From Microbacterium sp. RU1D (GTDB lineage Bacteria; Actinomycetota; Actinomycetes; Actinomycetales; Microbacteriaceae), in NCBI RefSeq assembly GCF_900156435.1, contig NZ_FTPQ01000001.1:1178001-1242000 (forward strand): 64,000 nucleotides of DNA. Direction: 5' to 3'. Below the pieces are notes generated by a model, which was not told where the DNA came from, made no database searches, and saw only the letters and a program-made list of their open reading frames with translations. This document shows positions 8,351 through 16,867 of this stretch, piece by piece. Made by a program: the position numbers and the translations under genes. Position 1 is the stretch's first letter. Each line of letters begins with the position of its first letter.

Positions 8351-9216
8351 TTGTTGCCGCGGACGATCGCGATCATGCGCAGGATTTCGACGTACAGCCA
8401 CACGACGGTGACCATGATGCCGAAGGCGCCGACCCAGCCGTAGACACGGGGAGCGCCGTTGCGGACGCCGCGCTGGATCTGGTCGAAGTCGAGCACCAGC
8501 GAGTACGCGGCCATGATGACCACGAGGACGCCGAGGATCAGGCCGATCGGGATGCCGGCGATGGTGGCGCTGCGCAGGCCGAACGCCATGCCCTCGGGCA
8601 GGACGCCGAAGAGCATGAGACCGACGTTGAGCAGGCTGAAGACCAGGTAGCCGACCATGGCGATGAGGAAGATCTTCGTCGCGCGCTTCGACGCGCGGAT
8701 CTTGCCACTGGCGAACAGGGCGAGGGTGACGCCGACAACCGCGAGCGTCGCAAGAGTCGCCTGAACGACGATGCCCGGGAGCTGGAACTCGAAGAAGGCC
8801 GAGATACCGCCGATGAACAGACCCTCGAACGCCGCGTAGGCGACGAAAACCGGCACCGACGGCTTCTTCTTGAAGGTCGCGACCATCGCGAGCACGAAGC
8901 CGACGAGACCGCCTACGACCATCGGCAGCACGTTCGGCGAGGGGTTGGTGGCGGTGACGCCGCTCATCGTCCAGATCCAGCCGACGACGGCGGTCACGAC
9001 GAGGATGCCGAACAGGGCCAGCGTCTTCATCACCGTGTCTTCGACGGTCATGCGGCCGGTGTCGACGGCGCTCGCCGACGGGGCGGCGTACGCGCCTTCG
9101 ATCGAGGCGGCGGCGGCGGGATCGACGGCCGGGGGCGGGCTGTAGCGCGTCTGGGCGCCACCGGCTCGAGGGTCCTGGAACGCCGGGTTGTTGAATGCCG
9201 GGTTGTTGAGGGCCAC
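8347..9216 (-). CDS. Bax inhibitor-1/YccA family membrane protein
   Basis: A 289-residue protein. Residues 1-58 are Pro/Ala/Asn-rich and probably cytoplasmic, opening with a short repeat (NNPAFNNPAF). About seven membrane helices follow, with the BI-1 pattern VYGWVGAFGIMVTVVWLYVEILRMI at the end. Bacterial family members have been linked to pH-sensitive calcium leak (BsYetJ), but the role in Actinobacteria is unclear. The ATG at 9216 follows GGAGTGTGAGTTCCC on the coding strand. A 7-1-7 palindrome lies 29 bases upstream. Confidence 0.9.
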   Translation of the reverse strand: MALNNPAFNNPAFQDPRAGGAQTRYSPPPAVDPAAAASIEGAYAAPSASAVDTGRMTVEDTVMKTLALFGILVVTAVVGWIWTMSGVTATNPSPNVLPMVVGGLVGFVLAMVATFKKKPSVPVFVAYAAFEGLFIGGISAFFEFQLPGIVVQATLATLAVVGVTLALFASGKIRASKRATKIFLIAMVGYLVFSLLNVGLMLFGVLPEGMAFGLRSATIAGIPIGLILGVLVVIMAAYSLVLDFDQIQRGVRNGAPRVYGWVGAFGIMVTVVWLYVEILRMIAIVRGNN

Positions 9217-9244
9217 GGGAACTCACACTCCAAAGATGGTGATC

Positions 9245-9312
9245 ACAGCACCGTGCTGTCACACAACACTAGCCGAGGGGCCCGCGAGAATCCCTGTGCT
9301 GACTGGGATTCT
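9245..9312. promoter_or_regulatory. Two inverted repeats between divergent genes
   Basis: ACAGCAC-C-GTGCTGT at 9245-9259 is a perfect 7-1-7 palindrome upstream of the Bax-inhibitor start. AGAATCCC-N10-GGGATTCT at 9287-9312 is an 8-bp inverted repeat upstream of the glycerophosphodiesterase. Either could be an operator; no regulator is encoded beside them. Confidence 0.45.
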
Positions 9313-9358
9313 GCTTTGAGCGGACGTCCTGTTCACCCGCGCTCGCTACCGTGACGAG

Positions 9359-10351
9359 GTGCCTGTCGTCATCGGTCATCGCGGTGCCCCCGGGTACCTC
9401 CCCGAGCACTCCCGCTCGTCCTACCTCCGTGCGATCGCAGCGGGGGTGGATGCCGTCGAACCCGACGTCGTGCCCTCGAAGGACGGCGTGCTCGTCGTGC
9501 GGCACGAGAACGAGATCTCCACGACGACCGACGTCTCGAGCCGGCCCGAGTTCACCGACCGCCGCACGTCGAAGACCGTCGATGGGGAGCGCCTGACGGG
9601 GTGGTTCACCGAGGACTTCACCTGGCCGGAGCTGCAGACCCTGCGCTGCCGCGAACGGATCCCGGCGATCCGGCCCCTGAGCGCCGCGCACGACGACGCC
9701 GAGCCCGTGCTGCGCCTGCGCGACGTGCTCGACGTCGCGCGCCAGGGTGGCGTCGGGGTGGTCCTCGAGATCAAGCACGCCGCGGCCTTCGCCCGCCTCG
9801 GGTTCGACATGGCTGAGCTCGCGGTGTCCGAGCTGCGCGAGAGTGGCTGGGCGGATGCCGTGGATGCGCTCGTCATCGAGTCGTTCGAGCCTCTCGTGCT
9901 CGCGCGGCTGCGGGATCTCGGCATCCGGGTTCCGCTCGTGCAGCTGATCGAGGCCGACGGGGCGCCGTGGGACCTGCGTGAGCGCGACGGCTCCGACGCG
10001 GCGACCTATGCGTCGATGCTCACCACGCAGGGCATGGACGCGCTCGCCGACGAGGTCGAGGGGATCAGCCCCGACAAGCGGCTGATCCTCGCCCCCGACC
10101 AGTGGGGGCGCGGGCAAGGACCGGCGGCGTTCGTCGGCGCGGCGCAGGAGCGCGGGCTGCGCGTGTTCACCTGGACCTGTCGTCCCGAGAACGCCTTCCT
10201 CCTCCCGGCGTACCGCCGCGGTGGAGGGAGGGCCGCGTTCGGCGACTACCGCGGCGAGTGGAGCGTGCTGAGCGAGGCGGGGCTGGACGGGGTGTTCGTC
10301 GATCATCCCGATCTGGGGGTGGAGTTCTTCGGCGCCGTGCAGAAGTCCTGA
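9359..10351 (+). CDS. Glycerophosphodiester phosphodiesterase
   Basis: A 330-residue GDPD-family TIM barrel. The N-terminus VIGHRGAPGYLPEHSRSSYLRAIAAGVDAVEPDVVPSKDGVLVVRHE contains the general acid/base His and the metal-binding Glu/Asp pair (EPDV), and LEIKHA gives the later ligand. It would release sn-glycerol-3-phosphate from deacylated phospholipids. No signal peptide is seen, so it is probably cytoplasmic. The GTG at 9359 is the only start that keeps the complete HRG motif; its ribosome site is weak (GACGAG). Confidence 0.9.
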   Translation: MPVVIGHRGAPGYLPEHSRSSYLRAIAAGVDAVEPDVVPSKDGVLVVRHENEISTTTDVSSRPEFTDRRTSKTVDGERLTGWFTEDFTWPELQTLRCRERIPAIRPLSAAHDDAEPVLRLRDVLDVARQGGVGVVLEIKHAAAFARLGFDMAELAVSELRESGWADAVDALVIESFEPLVLARLRDLGIRVPLVQLIEADGAPWDLRERDGSDAATYASMLTTQGMDALADEVEGISPDKRLILAPDQWGRGQGPAAFVGAAQERGLRVFTWTCRPENAFLLPAYRRGGGRAAFGDYRGEWSVLSEAGLDGVFVDHPDLGVEFFGAVQKS

Positions 10352-10500
10352 CTCCGCGGCGCCGTCGGGAGGGACCCTCCTGTCCCGCCGCGTTCGGGCT
10401 CCGTTCCTCAGGGGTGCCGCGCCCAGGCGTCGTCCGGAGCCCGCGAGGTGCGGTGCGCAACCCCGCCGGCCCGCTGACTCGTGCGAGCGAGGATGACGTC

Positions 10501-11430
10501 ATGACGGTGGACGTGACGGTGGTCGGCGGCGGTCTCTCGGGTCTCGCGTGCGCGCGGGCGGTTCAGGATGCCGGTCGGACGGTGCGCGTGCTCGACCGCG
10601 GTCGCCGCGTGGGCGGGCGCCTGTCCAGCCGCACGATCGACGGGCGTGCAGCGGACCTCGGCGCCTCGTACTTCGTCGTCGGCGAGGCGGAGGGCTTCGC
10701 CCACGTCGTGGCCGACTGGGAGGAGCGCGAGCTCGCGCGCCCCTGGACCGACACGTTCCAGGTGATCCAGCCCGACGGCTCGCACACCCCGAAGCCCGGA
10801 CCGATGCGGTGGGCCGCCCCGCTCGGACTGCGCTCCCTCGCGCTCGACCTGGCCGAAGGGCTCGACGTCGAATCCGAGCGCGTGGTGGAGCGCGTCGAGC
10901 CCTTCCGCGTCGACGGCGACGAGGCCGGCGAGGCGGTGCTGGCCATGCCCGCACCGCAGGCCGCGCGTCTGACGGGCGAGGCCCCCGGTGGCGAGCACGA
11001 GTGGGAGCCCGTGATCGCCGTGGTGCTGCGGTGGGACGAACGGCGGTGGGATGCCGACCTGCACGGCGCCTTCGCCGCCGACGACGCCGACGTGTCGTTC
11101 CTCGCCGACGACGGCGACCGGCGCGGCGACGGCGCCCCCGTGCTGGTGGTGCACACGACGGCCGAGCGCGCACACCGCCACCTCGACGACCCCGACGCCG
11201 CGATCGCACCCGTCGTGGCCGCGACCAAGCGGTTGCTGCGCCTCGACGACGACCCGGTCGCCATGTACGCGCACCGGTGGACTTTCGCGCGCCCCGCCGA
11301 GACGACGGGGCGGCCGTTCTTCCGCTCGCCGGGCCTGTCGGCCTGCGGCGACGCCTGGGGCGAGAGCGCGGCGGTGCGCACCGCGTGGACCTCGGGCGAT
11401 GCCCTGGGCCGCGCGCTCGCGGCATCCTGA
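10501..11430 (+). CDS. FAD-dependent amine-oxidase-like (renalase-type) oxidoreductase
   Basis: A 309-residue flavoprotein. The dinucleotide-binding motif VVGGGLSGLACARAVQDAGRTVRVLDRGRRVGGRLSSR fills residues 6-43, and the C-terminal GDAWGESAAVRTAWTSGDALGRAL is the second FAD-binding segment. The layout matches the short NAD(P)/FAD-dependent oxidoreductases related to renalase. The substrate is unknown. The ATG at 10501 starts just before the first beta strand, as expected; longer in-frame extensions upstream run through the glycerophosphodiesterase end and look non-coding. Confidence 0.85.
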   Translation: MTVDVTVVGGGLSGLACARAVQDAGRTVRVLDRGRRVGGRLSSRTIDGRAADLGASYFVVGEAEGFAHVVADWEERELARPWTDTFQVIQPDGSHTPKPGPMRWAAPLGLRSLALDLAEGLDVESERVVERVEPFRVDGDEAGEAVLAMPAPQAARLTGEAPGGEHEWEPVIAVVLRWDERRWDADLHGAFAADDADVSFLADDGDRRGDGAPVLVVHTTAERAHRHLDDPDAAIAPVVAATKRLLRLDDDPVAMYAHRWTFARPAETTGRPFFRSPGLSACGDAWGESAAVRTAWTSGDALGRALAAS

Positions 11431-11473
11431 TTGGCGATCGGAGCAGCCGGAAGCGCGGCAGTCGGCGGGTGCG

Positions 11474-12304
11474 TCAGGCGAGACGGGCCGCGAGATCCAT
11501 CGCGTCGTGCGGAGCCCGGCCGCGCGCGTCGTTGTCGAAGTACGCGTACACGTCGCGGGGGATGCCGTCCGGGGAGCCGTCGAGGAAGCCCCGGATCCGT
11601 TCGGCCCACGCATCGAGCTCCTCGGCCGTGTAGCCGCTGGCGTACAACTCCCGCGAGCCGTGCAGGCGGATGTACACGTGGTCGGCGGTCACCGTATCGA
11701 AGGCGGGCCACCGCCCCGCGGTGTCGGCGTGCACCAGCGCGACACCGTGCGCGCGCAGCACGTCGGCCGCTCGCTGGTCGGCGAAGGACTGCGCGCGAGG
11801 CTCCAGGGCGTGTCGGAGGGGCACCTCGGCATCGACCTCGAGGAAGGTGCGCCCCTCGAGGCGCTCGTCGTGCTGCCGGGCGAGGGCGAGGGCTTCGCCG
11901 GTGGTGCGGGGCAGCTGCGCCAGGAACGCGTCGAGCTCGGCGGCGTCGAATTCGACGCGCTCCGGAAGCTGCCAGAGGAAGGGACCGAGCGTGGGGCCGA
12001 GCGCGAGCACCCCCGAGGCGAAGAAGTTCGCGAGCGCCGTGCCCACGCCGTGCAGGCGGAGCATGTGCGTGACGTAGCGCGACCCCTTCACCGCGAAGAC
12101 GAAGTCGTCGGGCACCTCGCTACGCCACCGCTGGTAGCTCGAGGGGCGCTGCAGCGAGTAGAACGAGCCGTTGAGCTCGACGCTGCGCAGGCGCTCGGCG
12201 ACATACGCGAGCTCGCGCCGTTGCACGAGCCCGCGCGGGTAGAAGTCGCCGCGCCACCGCGGGTAGCGCCACCCCGAGATGCCGACGTACGCGGTCGCGG
12301 TCAG
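11474..12304 (-). CDS. DUF72 family protein, probable CTG start
   Basis: A 276-residue DUF72 (YecE-like) TIM-barrel protein of unknown function. Typical features are YVGISGWRYPRWRGDFYP at the N-terminus, VELNGSFYSLQRPSSYQRW, FAVKGSRYVTHMLRL and a late VYAYFDNDARGRAP. The family's first strand and GWRYP motif lie upstream of the first in-frame GTG (12226). No in-frame ATG, GTG or TTG exists before 12226, so translation most likely begins at the CTG at 12304, which overlaps the preceding gene's stop as CTGA. That start gives the family's usual length. Confidence 0.82.
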   Translation of the reverse strand: MTATAYVGISGWRYPRWRGDFYPRGLVQRRELAYVAERLRSVELNGSFYSLQRPSSYQRWRSEVPDDFVFAVKGSRYVTHMLRLHGVGTALANFFASGVLALGPTLGPFLWQLPERVEFDAAELDAFLAQLPRTTGEALALARQHDERLEGRTFLEVDAEVPLRHALEPRAQSFADQRAADVLRAHGVALVHADTAGRWPAFDTVTADHVYIRLHGSRELYASGYTAEELDAWAERIRGFLDGSPDGIPRDVYAYFDNDARGRAPHDAMDLAARLA

Positions 12305-12492
12305 GCGTGACCGTCCGCCGCGGGGAAGCCCGAGTCGGGCTTGACGGCGTCGCCGGTGTGGTCGTCGAGGTCGACGTGCTCCTCGGCTTCGGCGGCGTCT
12401 TCACGGACCTCGTCGGTGACGGCGTCGGTGGGCGCGGCGGAGTCGGCGCGGGCGTCGTCGGCGTGGCGGGAGGGGATGTCAGGAGTGCTCAT
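12301..12492 (-). CDS. Small acidic hypothetical protein
   Basis: A 63-residue, strongly acidic, Ala/Asp/Glu-rich peptide without hydrophobic segments (MSTPDIPSRHADDARADSAAP…), probably disordered. I do not recognise a family. The ATG at 12492 was preferred to a longer frame from 12624, because the added 44 residues are Arg/Pro-rich and overlap the upstream gene's end. It stops inside the probable CTG start of the DUF72 gene (4-base overlap), so the two are likely co-translated. Confidence 0.6.
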   Translation of the reverse strand: MSTPDIPSRHADDARADSAAPTDAVTDEVREDAAEAEEHVDLDDHTGDAVKPDSGFPAADGHA

Positions 12493-12551
12493 GTCTCCAC
12501 GGTGCTCCTCCGCGCCGGTCGGACGAACCGGCTTGACACGACACGGTCGCG

Positions 12552-13547
12552 TCAGTCGCCGGCATCCGGGATCGAGGACTGCACCGCCGGCCACGCCGGA
12601 AGGGGATCGGCGAAAGACACCCACGTCGTCGGCCCGGCGGCCAGCTCGCCGTCCGTCAGGGCGGCCGCATCGAGGAGGTGTGCGAGGCGCGGCGCCGACA
12701 GGTCGAGACCAGTGAACGCGATCTCCTGGCCGAGGCCCATACGGCCGTCATCGGCGCCGAGGGGTTCGATCCACATCGCGGAGCCGACGTGCTCCCAGCG
12801 GGCCAGGATGCCGGGACGCGAAGCGAGACGGCAGAACCCCGCCGAGCGGACCAGGCGCCCGGCGGCTCCGTCGTCGAGCCGGTCGAGAGCGGCGGACAGG
12901 CGCTGCGGGTGGAACGGTCGCACCTGCTCGTAGACGAGCGTGGCGACGCGGTTGTCGCGCATGTAGGGGTCGTGCGCACCGTTGAGGGCGCTCACCCACC
13001 CCGCGCGTTCGAGCAGCTCGCCCTCGTGCGACGCCGGCGATCGCAGGTCGGCCAGCGGGTCCCGCGAAAGCCGCAGCACGGCGGTGGGGTTCAGGTGCGA
13101 GGCCAGCGCCATCTGCACGGCGAGGGCATGCGTGGGGACCTGGTCCCAGTTGATCCAGACAATGCGGGTCGCCAGCTCCAGCGCGAGCGCGGCCTGGCGG
13201 GCTCGGGCGCCGACGTCGCCGCGGGTGTCGCCGGCTGTGACGGATGCCGCCAGGGCGGCGTCGTCGAGCAGATCGCCGACCATGTGGCGAGCGTCGACGA
13301 TGCAGACGGCCTCGACCTCGGCTCCGCCGCGGGCGACTAGCGCATGGATGAGGTCGACGTCGGTACCGAAGTCGACGACCGCGTGCGCGTCCGATGCGCG
13401 CGGTCGCGGGGTGGGCAGGGCGTGGGCGGCACGCAGGTCGGCGAAGCGCAGCAGGTGAAGCGGGCGCTCCAGGGTGACCGCGGTGCGTTCCGCGTACGCC
13501 CGACGTTCGGGGGCGCACACGCCCATGATGGCGATCGTGCGGGGCAT
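12552..13547 (-). CDS. CobW-like protein with degenerate P-loop, Zur-type control
   Basis: A 331-residue protein resembling the COG0523 CobW/ZNG1 family. The C-terminal part has the CobW_C pattern (VYEQVRPFHPQRLSAALDRL, then a β-rich end with WVSF). The N-terminus begins like the GTPase (TIAIMGVCAPERRAYAERT), but the Walker A GxxGxGKT is absent, and so is the CxCC metal motif. It may be a non-hydrolysing paralogue or chaperone. The ATG at 13547 follows AGAGGTGGATGCC. It diverges from a zinc-free L36 gene with a Zur-like box between them, so expression under zinc starvation is inferred. Confidence 0.75.
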   Translation of the reverse strand: MPRTIAIMGVCAPERRAYAERTAVTLERPLHLLRFADLRAAHALPTPRPRASDAHAVVDFGTDVDLIHALVARGGAEVEAVCIVDARHMVGDLLDDAALAASVTAGDTRGDVGARARQAALALELATRIVWINWDQVPTHALAVQMALASHLNPTAVLRLSRDPLADLRSPASHEGELLERAGWVSALNGAHDPYMRDNRVATLVYEQVRPFHPQRLSAALDRLDDGAAGRLVRSAGFCRLASRPGILARWEHVGSAMWIEPLGADDGRMGLGQEIAFTGLDLSAPRLAHLLDAAALTDGELAAGPTTWVSFADPLPAWPAVQSSIPDAGD

Positions 13548-13597
13548 GGCATCCACCTCTCGTTTGTCTCGGGATGGGCAACACCCTAGCCTGTTAT

Positions 13598-13612
13598 TGA
13601 GAACGGTTATCA
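13598..13612. promoter_or_regulatory. Zur box between cobW-like gene and rpmJ
   Basis: TGAGAAC-G-GTTATCA, a 15-base palindrome of the actinobacterial Zur type (TGANAAT-N-ATTNTCA with C/G at the inner positions). It ends 13 bases before the rpmJ ATG and 51 bases before the cobW-like start, so a bound Zur–zinc repressor could shut both. Confidence 0.85.
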
Positions 13613-13625
13613 AAAGGAGGATGCC

Positions 13626-13748
13626 ATGAAGGTTCGCGCATCGATCAAGTCCCTGAAGAAGCAGCCCGGCGCGCAGGTCGTGCGCCGGCGCGGCAAGGTC
13701 TTCGTGATCAACAAGCTGAACCCGCGGTTCAAGGGGCGCCAGGGGTAG
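13626..13748 (+). CDS. rpmJ: 50S ribosomal protein L36, zinc-independent type
   Basis: A 40-residue L36 ([12 protein letters not shown]…[12 protein letters not shown]). The four zinc ligands of the standard L36 (CxxC…C…H) are all missing: there is no cysteine in the protein. This is the C-minus (YkgO-type) paralogue made when zinc is short, freeing the zinc of the normal L36. An AAAGGAGG ribosome site ends 5 bases before the ATG and overlaps the region controlled by the Zur box. A hairpin follows the stop directly. Confidence 0.93.
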   Translation: MKVRASIKSLKKQPGAQVVRRRGKVFVINKLNPRFKGRQG

Positions 13749-13769
13749 GCGGGCCTGCCGGGGGCCCGC
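13749..13769 (+). terminator. Hairpin after rpmJ
   Basis: GCGGGCC-N7-GGCCCGC starts at the base after the rpmJ stop: a 7-bp all-GC stem without a U-run. It would end the one-gene rpmJ transcript and may also protect against the convergent downstream gene. Confidence 0.6.
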
Positions 13770-13791
13770 GCGAGGAGGACGGGAAGGATCC

Positions 13792-14421
13792 TCACCCGCT
13801 CTGCGTGAGCCCGGTGACGAGGTTGATGGCTACAGCCACCACGAAGGTTCCGAAGAAGTAGGACAGAAGTGCGTGCCCCATCGCGATGCGGCGGGAGGGC
13901 GTCGACGATTGCGTGATGTTGCTGGCGCTGTAGGCCATCCCGATCGAGAAGGCGGTGAAGGCGAAGTCGCTGTACGCCGGGTCTTCGTCCTGGTCGAAAT
14001 CGAAGCGGTGGGTGTCGTCGATGTAGTACATGCGGGCGTACTTGAACGCGTAGACGGTGTTGACGAGCGCCCAGGCGGCGACGACGCCGACGACGGCGAG
14101 GATCGCGGCCGTCGCCCCGACGAGGTCCTGCTGCTGACTGCGGATGAGCGCGAAGACCACGAGGATCACGCTCAGAAGAGTGGCCGTGATGATGAGGGCG
14201 TCGACCAGCTTCCTCGACCGGTCCTCGTGCTGCGCGAGGGAGCGCGTGCGCGCGCTGTCGGCCGGCCAGGCCCGCGACCACGCCCAGACGAGGAACACCG
14301 CCGCGGCGGTAACCCACCCGAGGAGGGGTGAGAGCTCGGGGACGCCGAGGAGGACGGCGCCCAGGGCGACCAGCAGTCCGGCGATGGCGCCGATACCGGC
14401 CTTCATCGAGAGGTGGGACAT
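13792..14421 (-). CDS. DUF1345 family membrane protein
   Basis: A 209-residue protein with about five membrane helices. The hydrophilic centre MYYIDDTHRFDFDQDEDPAYSDFAFTAFSIGMAYSASNI is the hallmark of DUF1345 (YDF.DD..YSDF..TAF..GM). The function of the family is unknown. The ATG at 14421 has no alternative nearby. It lies 54 bases past the LuxR gene on the same strand and may be read from that promoter. Confidence 0.88.
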   Translation of the reverse strand: MSHLSMKAGIGAIAGLLVALGAVLLGVPELSPLLGWVTAAAVFLVWAWSRAWPADSARTRSLAQHEDRSRKLVDALIITATLLSVILVVFALIRSQQQDLVGATAAILAVVGVVAAWALVNTVYAFKYARMYYIDDTHRFDFDQDEDPAYSDFAFTAFSIGMAYSASNITQSSTPSRRIAMGHALLSYFFGTFVVAVAINLVTGLTQSG

Positions 14422-14475
14422 GTCAGGGCCTCCGGTTCGGTTCCAGGTGGTTCGCGCGGACGCGCTGTTCGGCCC

Positions 14476-15486
14476 TCATGGCGTGCGAGCCGGGGTGAGG
14501 GGGATGTAGAGCCCGGCCCGCTCGGCGCGCACCGCCGCCAGCGCGCGGGAAGTGGCATCGAGCTTGAACAGGATGTGCTCGAGGTGCGCGGCGACCGTGC
14601 GGGGAGCGACCCCGAGGGCACGAGCGATCTCGAAATTCGAGCATCCTTCGATCACATGGCCCAGCACCTCCAGTTCGCGCGGCGTCAGCCCCCGCAGGTG
14701 TCGCGCGGGGGAGAGGACCACGACCCCGCACGCGATGGAGTCGAGGTCCTGCTCGCAGGCCAGCACGGTGACCCGCTCATACCCGTCGGGCGCGTGTCGG
14801 GATCCGCGCGGCCACAGGAAGGCGGCGTACGTGCGCCCCTCGTCGAGAGCGTCGCGCGCCGCGTCGACGAGATCGGACCGGGCGTGGAGGAGGTCGTCTC
14901 CGCAGAGGCCCGGAAGCGGAGCGACGCCGCCGTCGGGCAGGAGGATCACGCCCGCATGCGCTCCGCTTACGAACGCGACGGACGCCGCGAGCGACCGGAC
15001 CGGGTCGATGCCCGCGGCGAGCTCGGGAAGCAGGCGGCCGAGCTGCCGCCGCAGCGTCGGCGAGGGCGGTTCCGTACCCCGGAACAGGACCGTCACGAAT
15101 CCGACGTGCCGCCCGCCGTCCTCGAAGAGAGCGACGGACAGCGCCTCGTGGAACCCCGCGGGGGTGAGGCACTCGGCCCACGTCTGCAGATCCCTCGCCG
15201 AGGGCGGAAGATCGGACAGGCTGGTCGGCGGTCGAACGCGGTCGGCTCCGGTCAACTCGATGTCGCGCGCCATCTGCGGACCGCTCAGATATCGGACGCT
15301 CGACGCGTCGAGATCGGTGCTCGCCAGTGACGTGCACCCGGTTCCCCCGGGCTCGGCCAGGGCCATCCACGCGCCGTCGAACGGGATGTGATGGTGCAGT
15401 TCGTCGAGCATCGCCTGGGCCCGTTCGTGCACGCGGCCCGGACGCGCTGCGATCTCGGCGAGGTGGAGTGCGGCGTCTCGCATCAC
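14476..15486 (-). CDS. LuxR-type regulator with GAF-like sensor
   Basis: A 336-residue regulator. The C-terminal HTH (LTPRELEVLGHVIEGCSNFEIARALGVAPRTVAAHLEHILFKLDATSR, about residues 265-313) is a clear LuxR/FixJ DNA-binding domain. Residues 20-200 look like a GAF-type sensor; no receiver Asp pattern or ATPase motif is present. Translation may begin at the GTG at 15486 or at the ATG one codon later. It diverges from the formaldehyde dehydrogenase gene across 227 bases in which I see no further gene or obvious palindrome. Confidence 0.85.
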   Translation of the reverse strand: MMRDAALHLAEIAARPGRVHERAQAMLDELHHHIPFDGAWMALAEPGGTGCTSLASTDLDASSVRYLSGPQMARDIELTGADRVRPPTSLSDLPPSARDLQTWAECLTPAGFHEALSVALFEDGGRHVGFVTVLFRGTEPPSPTLRRQLGRLLPELAAGIDPVRSLAASVAFVSGAHAGVILLPDGGVAPLPGLCGDDLLHARSDLVDAARDALDEGRTYAAFLWPRGSRHAPDGYERVTVLACEQDLDSIACGVVVLSPARHLRGLTPRELEVLGHVIEGCSNFEIARALGVAPRTVAAHLEHILFKLDATSRALAAVRAERAGLYIPLTPARTP

Positions 15487-15713
15487 GGGTCGACCACCTT
15501 CGCGTCATCGAGGAGCGGAGACCGCGGCGGCATCCGCGGCTCTTGTGACCGAGGTACCACGCGCACCCCGACTTTGACCACGGCCTGGCGCGCGGTCCGG
15601 ATGGGTCGATCTGCCGATGGTGGCGCCCGCGCGCCGGGAGTGACATGGAGATGTCGTCGGGCGCACGGCTCGCGGCTCATCCGAAGACACGTCACTCACG
15701 GGAGGAAACGAAC

Positions 15714-16865
15714 ATGAAAGCAGTCGTGTACGACGGGCCGCGGCAGGTCACGGTGAAAGACGTTCCGGATGCGCGTATCGAGCGCCCCACCGACGTCCTG
15801 GTGCGCATCACGACGACCAACATCTGCGGATCGGATCTGCACATGTACGAGGGGCGGACCAGCTTCGAGACGGGGCGGTGGTTCGGTCACGAGAACATGG
15901 GCGAGGTGATCGAGGTCGGCGCCGGCGTCGACAAGGTCACAGTCGGCGATCACGTGGTGCTGCCCTTCAACGTGGCGTGCGGGCACTGCAAGAACTGCGA
16001 GCGCGGACTCACGAACTACTGCCTCACGGCCCAACCCGTCCCGGAGTTTGCCGGCGCGGCATACGGGTTCGCCGACATGGGGCCGTGGGCCGGCGGTCAA
16101 GCCGAGCTGCTGCGGGTCCCGTGGGGCGATTTCAACTGCCTGCGCCTGGGGGAGGATGCCGAAGAGCGGTCGAGCGACTACGTGATGCTGGCCGACATCT
16201 TCCCGACCGGGTACCACGCCACGGAGATGGCCCGGGTGAAGCCGGGGGATCAGACGGTGATCTACGGCGCGGGACCGGTGGGACTGATGGCGGCGCTCTC
16301 GGCCACCATCAAGGGCGCCGCAAAGGTGATGGTCGTGGATCGGCATCCGGATCGGCTGCGTCTGGCGGAGTCCATCGGGGCGATCGCGATCGACGACTCT
16401 CAGGTCGACCCGGTGCAGGCGGTGCTCGACCAGACGATGGGCTTGGGCGCCGACAACGGCTGCGAGTGCGTCGGCTATCAGGCGCACGACTCGGGCGGTG
16501 ACGAGCAGCCGAACCTCACGCTCAACCGCCTGGTGCAGTCGGTGCGGTTCACGGGCCGTATCGGCACGGTCGGCGTGTTCATCCCGCAGGATCCGGGAGC
16601 CGCCGACGACCTGGCGAAGCAGGGGCAGGTCGCCTTCGACATGGGACTGTACTGGTTCAAAGGCCAGACCATGGGGACCGGGCAGGCGCCGGTGAAGAAG
16701 TACAACCGGCAGCTGCGCGATCTCATCGCCGCGGGCAAGGCGACGCCGTCGTTCATCGTCAGCCATGAGTTGTCGCTCGACGAGGCGCCCGACGCCTACG
16801 AACACTTCGACAATCGCGACGACGGGTGGACCAAGGTCGTCCTCAAGCCCGAGAAGGCGGCCTGA
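15714..16865 (+). CDS. Zinc alcohol dehydrogenase, glutathione-independent formaldehyde dehydrogenase type
   Basis: A 383-residue MDR-family dehydrogenase. The catalytic zinc ligands are Cys38 (NICGSD) and His59-Glu60 (FGHEN). The structural zinc lobe is CGHCKNCERGLTNYC (Cys89, 92, 95, 103). The Rossmann motif is YGAGPVGLMAAL. The long insertion before the Rossmann fold and CVGYQAHDSGGD match the Pseudomonas FdhA/formaldehyde dismutase group, which oxidises formaldehyde with bound NAD. A GGGAGGAAACGAAC ribosome site precedes the ATG. It is followed closely by a small gene and a second dehydrogenase in one operon. Confidence 0.9.
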   Translation: MKAVVYDGPRQVTVKDVPDARIERPTDVLVRITTTNICGSDLHMYEGRTSFETGRWFGHENMGEVIEVGAGVDKVTVGDHVVLPFNVACGHCKNCERGLTNYCLTAQPVPEFAGAAYGFADMGPWAGGQAELLRVPWGDFNCLRLGEDAEERSSDYVMLADIFPTGYHATEMARVKPGDQTVIYGAGPVGLMAALSATIKGAAKVMVVDRHPDRLRLAESIGAIAIDDSQVDPVQAVLDQTMGLGADNGCECVGYQAHDSGGDEQPNLTLNRLVQSVRFTGRIGTVGVFIPQDPGAADDLAKQGQVAFDMGLYWFKGQTMGTGQAPVKKYNRQLRDLIAAGKATPSFIVSHELSLDEAPDAYEHFDNRDDGWTKVVLKPEKAA

Positions 16866-16867
16866 TC

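Noticed and set aside
11051..12310. A 419-codon plus-strand frame over the FAD oxidoreductase end and the DUF72 gene
   Set aside because: Shifted or antisense to two supported genes; low-complexity Arg/Pro composition.
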